A DNA stretch of 64,000 bases from contig NC_080559.1 in the NCBI RefSeq assembly GCF_030253575.1, positions 33,165,501-33,229,500 of the forward strand, written 5' to 3'. The DNA is from Rhododendron vialii (lineage: Eukaryota > Streptophyta > Magnoliopsida > Ericales > Ericaceae). The position numbers and the translations under genes were made by a program. Below are positions 58,646 to 64,000 of the stretch, piece by piece; the stretch's first letter is position 1, and every line of letters starts with the position of its first letter. The notes beneath the pieces are model-generated. The model saw only the letters and a program-made list of their open reading frames with translations, had not been told where the DNA came from and did no database searches.

Positions 58646-59224
58646 GTAATCGCATTCATCAGTCACGCTTTCGTACTAAAACTCCCAGCCACAAACTGGC
58701 CAACTTTTTTCAATTGAAACTCTCTTTTGTGGCCAACTTTTTTCAATTGAAACTCTCTCTCTCTCTCTCTCTCTGCCTTTAAAAAAAAAAACTCTCTCTT
58801 TCTCTCACACACACACACTTGTAAGGTTTGAAGTGTGTTGTGTGGATTGTGAAATTCCTTCTCCACGTGTTACTTTTCTTTTCTGTTTTTTTTGTGAAGA
58901 TATGGAAGTTTAATCTAGGAATCTGTTGGATTGAACTCCATTATCAAATAAACGAGAAGAGAATGTATTGTACTATGCGTTTACTTAATTTTCTTCCTCA
59001 ATGAATATATTTTTATGGTACGTACGGATGTTGTTTTCTACTACTCCTAGCTTATTGGAATTATTAGGTTAGACGGAGGCGTTTGGAACTCCAATATTGG
59101 ACATGGGGACCCTACTGCTGGCTTAGGAGCACAGCAGGATCTGTTCCCTCGAAATAGGTTTCATTTTGAAATCTGAAAATTTAAATCCAAACTGTTTATA
59201 TAGGAAATCATGAGATAAAATAAG
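58646..59224. other. CT/CA microsatellite and unassigned segment
   Basis: Edge repeat duplicated (GGCCAACTTTTTTCAATTGA occurs twice, 58699 and 58731), CT/CA repeats (58751-58818), then the counterpart of 33970-34369. Confidence 0.5.
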
Positions 59225-59854
59225 ATGCGCCCGGGGCACATTACAAGAATAGAGAAAATGTGGATGCGCCTGGGGCGCTTTCGAATTTTTCTTGAGGCTC
59301 ATGTGATGCAGCAAATATTCTTGATTTGTGTTTTACTGAGCTTTTCTAGTCCGAATTGGTAGGAGACTAAAAAAAGGCAATTCTTTAAAAATTATAAGGA
59401 TTGTTAAAGCATAAGAGAGGCACAAGAAGCCCGAACGAAGTGATTCCAAGAGTTGTTCAAGCATAAGAGAGGCACAAGAAGCCAGTATATATTGGAAGGG
59501 ATTCCAAGAGTTCCATCCATGAAGATGTGGACTTATTGAACAACTTGGATTGATCTCCAACCGAAAGTAACCGAATTACTTCACCAAGGATCTCATATAG
59601 TAGATTGTAAAATTACAAATTGAGAGTGTGAGTATTGAGTGCCAAGTACAGTGTAAGAATTGAGAGCGGGAGCATAAGACATTAATTTGAAGGAGTTAAT
59701 TAAAACTAGATCAACTGATTGATGATCCACTTTAATAGGGAAAGAGACTAACCCTGTAATTAAACAGAGAAAGAGAAAATACTAGTACTTCTCAATTACA
59801 CAGATCTGCATATATCAAGCCAACTAATTTGGCAGCAGAAACATTTGAACTTGG
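59225..59854 (+). repeat. G2 block 10 with AT-rich spacer
   Basis: Counterpart of 34370-35010. Confidence 0.62.
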
Positions 59855-60057
59855 TTTGGTTGGGGTGCGCCAAGCCAAGGCTATTTGCAACACCAAGGCA
59901 ACGCATTAGAGGCCGCAGTAGCAAGCTACTGTAGTGGGCTCTCCCCTCAAAAAATTATTAATTTAATAAAGAGTGAATCGATGACCCACATATCAGATAT
60001 TAAACTAATAAGAATAGACACTACACTTGATCTTTGCCAAAAGGCCGAGAAAGGAAT
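59855..60057 (-). ncRNA. U2 snRNA-like gene copy 8
   Basis: Counterpart of copy 4: ATTCCTTTCTCGGCCTTTTGG, CAAAGATCAAGTGTAGTGTC (one change in the branch-site region: GTAGTG), Sm-like AATTTTTTGAG, 3' box kept. TATA perfect (60080-60090). USE core has one change (TTCCTACATCA, about 60123-60133). Confidence 0.85.
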
Positions 60058-60942
60058 GTCTTCTCTTCTCTTGGGTTGCCTATTTTATAGTCAAGTTTTC
60101 TCTCCTCTTTTTTCTGCTTAGTTGATGTAGGAAACAAACCCCAAAGTAACAAATTGGGTTTTGCTGCTTTTGCACATATTCTGCTTGGTTTGTGCCATCA
60201 GTTCCACGTGGTTGTTTGAAGCCTCTGAGTACCTAGTGAGTCCCCCCCCCCCCCTAAATTCGGCCATTAGATATCAAAATTAGCCCTTTAAATTGCCCAA
60301 TAATGAGATCAATACGCAGCTCTGTATAGCTTAGAATGTGATTGAGTTGGTTCTAGCTTCAGAAAGTCTTTGCTACCCCTAGAGTTCCCTTTATTATGCT
60401 TTTTAGCCCGGTAATTTCTCTCTTCTTTGTTTTGGTTTGGACCTTGTCTTGTACATGGCAGGTTTTTGAGTTGGACTCTCAAGGGTATTCAATATCCCCT
60501 TGGTCCATGTTTTTTAGTTTGTGTTTTTTTTTCAATGAAAAGCAACTTACCAAAACAATATGTACTAAAGCTTATTGAGTGGACTCGTGTAGCGTGTCGA
60601 CGATCAAAACCAAACACTCACACACGAATTGAGAGAAAACTTAACTATTATTGGATCATACGCAATAACATTACAAAAAAAAAAAGACTCTCCAGAGGAG
60701 CAATCCTTTGAGCTCAACTCCCTCTGGTTATCTCTCATCCTCACCACAAATCTCGCCTTGGGTGAATCCTGATGATGAAACAGTTTTTGATTATTTAATG
60801 AAGTGTGCGTCAAACGGAACTTAGAATGTGTAAATGGGCGTGAAAACGAACTTTAGCCTTTGTTGCTCCAATGATCTTTGAATCGGTCTCCCTTCGACTT
60901 ACTTTTCATAAATAAAATTTTATTATTTATTGATCATTTCCA
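60058..60942. repeat. U2 5' flank plus L module
   Basis: Includes a C run (60243-60254) and the complete L-module start. About 50 bp are missing near 60807 (GAAGTGTG joins CGTCAAACGG) compared with 35.94 kb. Confidence 0.62.
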
Positions 60943-61515
60943 TCATCTTTTAATACAGTTAAAACCTTATTTATCATTATATAATTGGTCTTAATCCTAT
61001 TTAAAAAAAATTATACGAGCATTTTATTGAAAGAATTTATTTTTCTACCAATTGAGGGTAAAACGGTTATGTATTTAGATTGGACAAGACTCCTAACGGT
61101 TCAATCCACGACCAAATTGGAGTTCGGGAGTGTCTGGGGCAAGTCCGCAAAGTTGGACTAGTTTGCAATGTTCATGATGAGTCCGGAATGCATTGTAATG
61201 CGCCTGGGCGCAAAGGAGTGCACCTGAGGCTCATTGTAATGCTGAATAACATGTTAAACTTTTCGGACTTGGCCTGGACACTCCCGAACTCCAATTTTCA
61301 CATGGTTTAAACTGTTAGAAAGCTTGTCCAATTTACTTTCTAGCCCAAGTAGTTTGGATAAAAAATCATTTGTATATATAATAAAGTTACCATTATACCC
61401 TCGATGGGTCAAAATATGATTCGTTCTGGCAAAACGCGTTTTTTTTCTTCTTATTTTGAATTGGATCAAGACCCATTATATTTCAATAAATAGTGTTTTT
61501 AAAGTACTAAAATAT
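60943..61515. repeat. Foldback 11 (hybrid)
   Basis: The left arm (to ~61152) and inner right arm (from ~61257, CGGACTTGGCCTGGACACTC) follow foldback 7. The outer right arm (AAGTTACCATTATACCCTC...) follows foldback 6. From about 61.5 kb the flank follows 23.7 kb. A recombination joint lies inside the hairpin. Confidence 0.8.
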
Positions 61516-62333
61516 GGCGGGATCCAACCATAAATGGGAGTTGAACTTATAGTTTCACTTTCTCCACATTGAATCAAGCGATATTCTTGCTTGCGATTGG
61601 TATTTTTTTTGGAAGCATCAATCTGAATGATACATTGTTTGGCAACAACTATAAATGTGTTTTGAATCAGAATGATGGATTTCTATGTGAAATGTTGGTG
61701 TATTGGTATGCCTCTTGGTTGTTTTATGAAAAACTGAATGTCTATTTCATTAGTTCATTACATCAAAAAAGAAAAACGTACTGAAAGCTCCCAAGGCCCA
61801 ATTCATATGCGCCTGAGGCGCATTACAGAAAGGGACAAATTGGATGTGCCCAGGGAGCAATTCAATTGCGCCTGGGACACATTACAAAAAAGAAGAAATT
61901 CTGGGTGCGCCTAGTTGGGCCGTGACTTAAATGTGCCTTACGAAAAGAGTGCAAATTAATCAGTATGCACGCCCTTGGCGCAATTCAAATACGCCCGAGG
62001 CGCATGTGATGCAATTTTCTTTTTGATTGGTTCATTTTAGTCCTGGTTGGCTGGAGACTATAAAAGGCCTGCCTTTAAACATTAATTAGTGTAAGGATTT
62101 TTCAAGAAAAGGTGACGCACAAGAAGCCCGTGTGAAGGGTTTCCAAGAGTTCCATCCATGAAGTTTTCATTGAACAACTTAAATCGATCTCCAATCAAAT
62201 CACTTCACTGAGACATTCATACAGAATGTAAAATTACTCATCATCAAATTTCTCATCAATGGCGGCATTCTTTGTTGGTTATGCTTTCGTTACAAGAAAA
62301 TCAGTTAACTAGCTAAAGGCCTATTCAATTAAA
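61516..62333 (+). repeat. G1 block 10
   Basis: Counterpart of G1 block 4, with CTATAAAAGG at 62058-62067. Confidence 0.65.
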
Positions 62334-63094
62334 ATGCAAGTTGACAATATCTTGATTTCTTGGTACATTTCAAGACAGGATATTGGGGAAGTTGATAATT
62401 GTTTTAACAAACTGCAAGGTGAAGTAAGGCCTAGCAGTGGGACATTGACCTTGCGTATCTTAGCTTCTGGGAAGAATGTTAATCTTTTTCAAGGCAAAAT
62501 GTCTGATTTTGCTATTGGAAATGGACTTCATCACAGTGTTTTCCAAACTTCATTGTTGGATTTTTATGCAAAGTTTGGGGACATGGAGAACAGCATTACT
62601 TGGAGTGCTATTATATCAGGTCTTGTTGGTGGAGAGCTGATATAATATGACCATGGGCTAGGTTTTGAAGCCCTGCAATATTGTCGTCAAATGGCGGAAG
62701 AAGGAATGGAGCCGAATAGTATGACCTTTTTGAGTTTATTATTTGCTTGTAGCCACTCTTGCCATCTTGGTGAAGGCTGTAGAGTCATTTTTGCCATGAA
62801 ATAGAGATTCGGAATGGGAAGCTCAACGACGATTTGTTGGGCTGGTCATGGAATGGGCATTTGGTATGATTCTGAAACTAGTAACTTTTCCATGTGGTAG
62901 GATTTTAGGAGCGCTATTGGTAGCCTGTAGAGTTCATGGGAACCAAAAAATGAGGGGAATATGTAGCAAAATGACTCTTATATTTGGAACCTAAAAATGC
63001 TGGTGAGCTACTACACTTAGTAAAGTTCAAGCAATTGCTGAAAGGTGGGATAGAGTTGGAGAAGTACGGGGAGTAGCTGAGGTAGAGCTACGTT
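62334..63094 (+). pseudogene. PPR-E gene fragment (copy 9)
   Basis: Counterpart of copy 4 and equally readable: ISWYISRQDIGEVDNCFNKL to ITWSAIISGLVGGEL in one frame (62334-62645), then EEGMEPNSMTFLSLLFACSH, RNGKLNDDLLGWSWNGHLV and E-motif pieces in other frames. Confidence 0.8.
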
Positions 63095-63306
63095 GAAGCC
63101 TAATGATCAATCCATGGGTTTTTTTTTCTGGAAATCTCTCGCACCTTCAAATTCTTGAAATCTATGAGCCATGGGATGTTATATGTTGGAATGAAATTAC
63201 AACAGAAAAAAAATTGAATGCTCCCAACGTGCAGTTGAAATTCGCTAGAGGTGCCCTACAGAATGAGAGAAAATAGAATGCGACTGAGGCACATTACAAA
63301 AGGAAA
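63095..63306 (+). repeat. G2 block 11 (short)
   Basis: Counterpart of 25313-25522. Confidence 0.6.
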
Positions 63307-63408
63307 ATTAATTTAATAAGGAATGAGCTGATGGCTCACATAGCAGATATTAAACTATTAAGAACAAATACTACACTTGATCTTAGCCAAAAGGCCGAGA
63401 AAGTTTGT
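63307..63408 (-). pseudogene. U2 snRNA-like copy 9, 5' half only
   Basis: Counterpart of copy 3: CTTTCTCGGCCTTTTGGCTA, AGATCAAGTGTAGTATTTG, then stem-loop II and a break before the Sm site. TATA at 63429-63439; poor USE (63470-63484). Confidence 0.82.
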
Positions 63409-64000
63409 CTTCTCTTCTCTTGGGCTGCCTATTTTATAGTCAAGTAATCCCTCCTCTTTTCTATGCTTAGTCATTGTTGGAAACAAACCCCAAAGTAACA
63501 AACCGGGTTTTTCTACTTTTGCACATATTCTGCTTGGTTTGTGCCTTCAGTTCGACTCGGTTGTTTGAAGCCTCTGAGCACCTAGTGAGTCCTTGTGTCC
63601 ACCAATTACATTGTAACTTCTTAATCTATTGAGTATCCGATTGCTTGGGATAAAAAAAAAAGATACCCCTCTAAATTAGCCCTCTAAATTGCCCTATAAT
63701 GAGTTCAATACGCAACTGTGTATAGCTTAGATTGTGATTGAGTTGGTTCTAGCTTCAGGAAGTCATTGCTACCCCTGGAGTTCCCTTTGTTACACTTTTT
63801 AGCCCTGTAATTCCTCTCTTCTTTCTGTTTTGGTTTGGACCTTGTGTTGTACATGGCATTTTTTTTGGTTGACTCTCAAGGGTATCCAATATCCCCTTGG
63901 TCCAAGTTTTTTAGTTTGTTTTTTTCTCAATGAAAAGCAACTTACCAAACAAACTTGTACTAAAGCTCATTGAGTGGACTCATGTAGTGCGTCGATGATC
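63409..64000. repeat. U2 5' flank plus start of L module (runs off the window)
   Basis: Counterpart of 25626-26210. The array continues past the window end. Confidence 0.62.

Larger units (their letters stand above)
58815..61090. repeat. Block B, copy 2
   Basis: Counterpart of 33970-36290. It ends within the left arm or apex of foldback 11. Confidence 0.8.
61320..64000. repeat. Block C, copy 2
   Basis: Counterpart of 23495-26235 (offset about 37785). It runs off the window end. Confidence 0.8.

Overview
The window looks like nuclear DNA of a flowering plant, probably a eudicot. It holds plant-type PPR and CHX (cation/H+ exchanger) gene remnants, U2 snRNA-like genes with plant snRNA promoter signals (USE, TATA box, 3' box), tRNA-derived SINEs, a hAT-like MITE and a Ty1/Copia element. 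I see no protein-coding gene that looks intact. Almost everything is part of one degenerate tandem array of repeat modules, with a few gene fragments and transposons dropped into it.

The basic module order on the + strand is: (1) a foldback, an inverted repeat of about 620 bp; (2) a spacer plus a 'G1' block, about four copies of a roughly 61-bp GC-rich repeat followed by a TATA-box-like CTATAAAAGG; (3) a broken PPR-E gene fragment (+); (4) a 'G2' block, a diverged direct-repeat relative of G1 that has lost the TATA sequence; (5) a U2 snRNA-like gene (-) with its upstream flank; (6) an AT-rich 'L' module that leads into the next foldback. Eleven foldbacks (one of them halved), nine PPR fragments and nine U2-like copies can be seen.

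Layout. 1-16.05 kb: CHX 3' end fused to a PPR fragment, U2, two SINEs, an inverted minisatellite, a 5'-truncated CHX pseudogene (4.4-7.1 kb), then three foldback modules. 16.3-18.9 kb: unassigned element X, a MITE, a minisatellite, a U2 flank without its gene, half a foldback. 18.9-22.0 kb: single-copy DNA with a CWF19-like (spliceosome factor) pseudogene and an RTE-type LINE scrap. 22.0-28.3 kb: X, minisatellite and two more modules. 28.37-33.33 kb: a broken Copia element inside a MITE. 33.5-41.4 kb: minisatellite, two U2 copies, one foldback, SINEs. 41.36-57.4 kb: a near-identical second copy of 1-16.05 kb. 57.4-64 kb: a mosaic of sequences related to 27.9-36.3 kb and 23.5-26.2 kb, which implies unequal crossing-over or conversion between modules.

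Nothing here forms a working pathway that I can support. The parts most likely to be active are U2-like transcription units (several keep USE, TATA and 3' box but carry changes in the U2 body), hairpin RNA from the foldbacks, and transcription from the TATA of the G1 blocks. All calls are read by eye; family names rest on recalled motifs, not searches.
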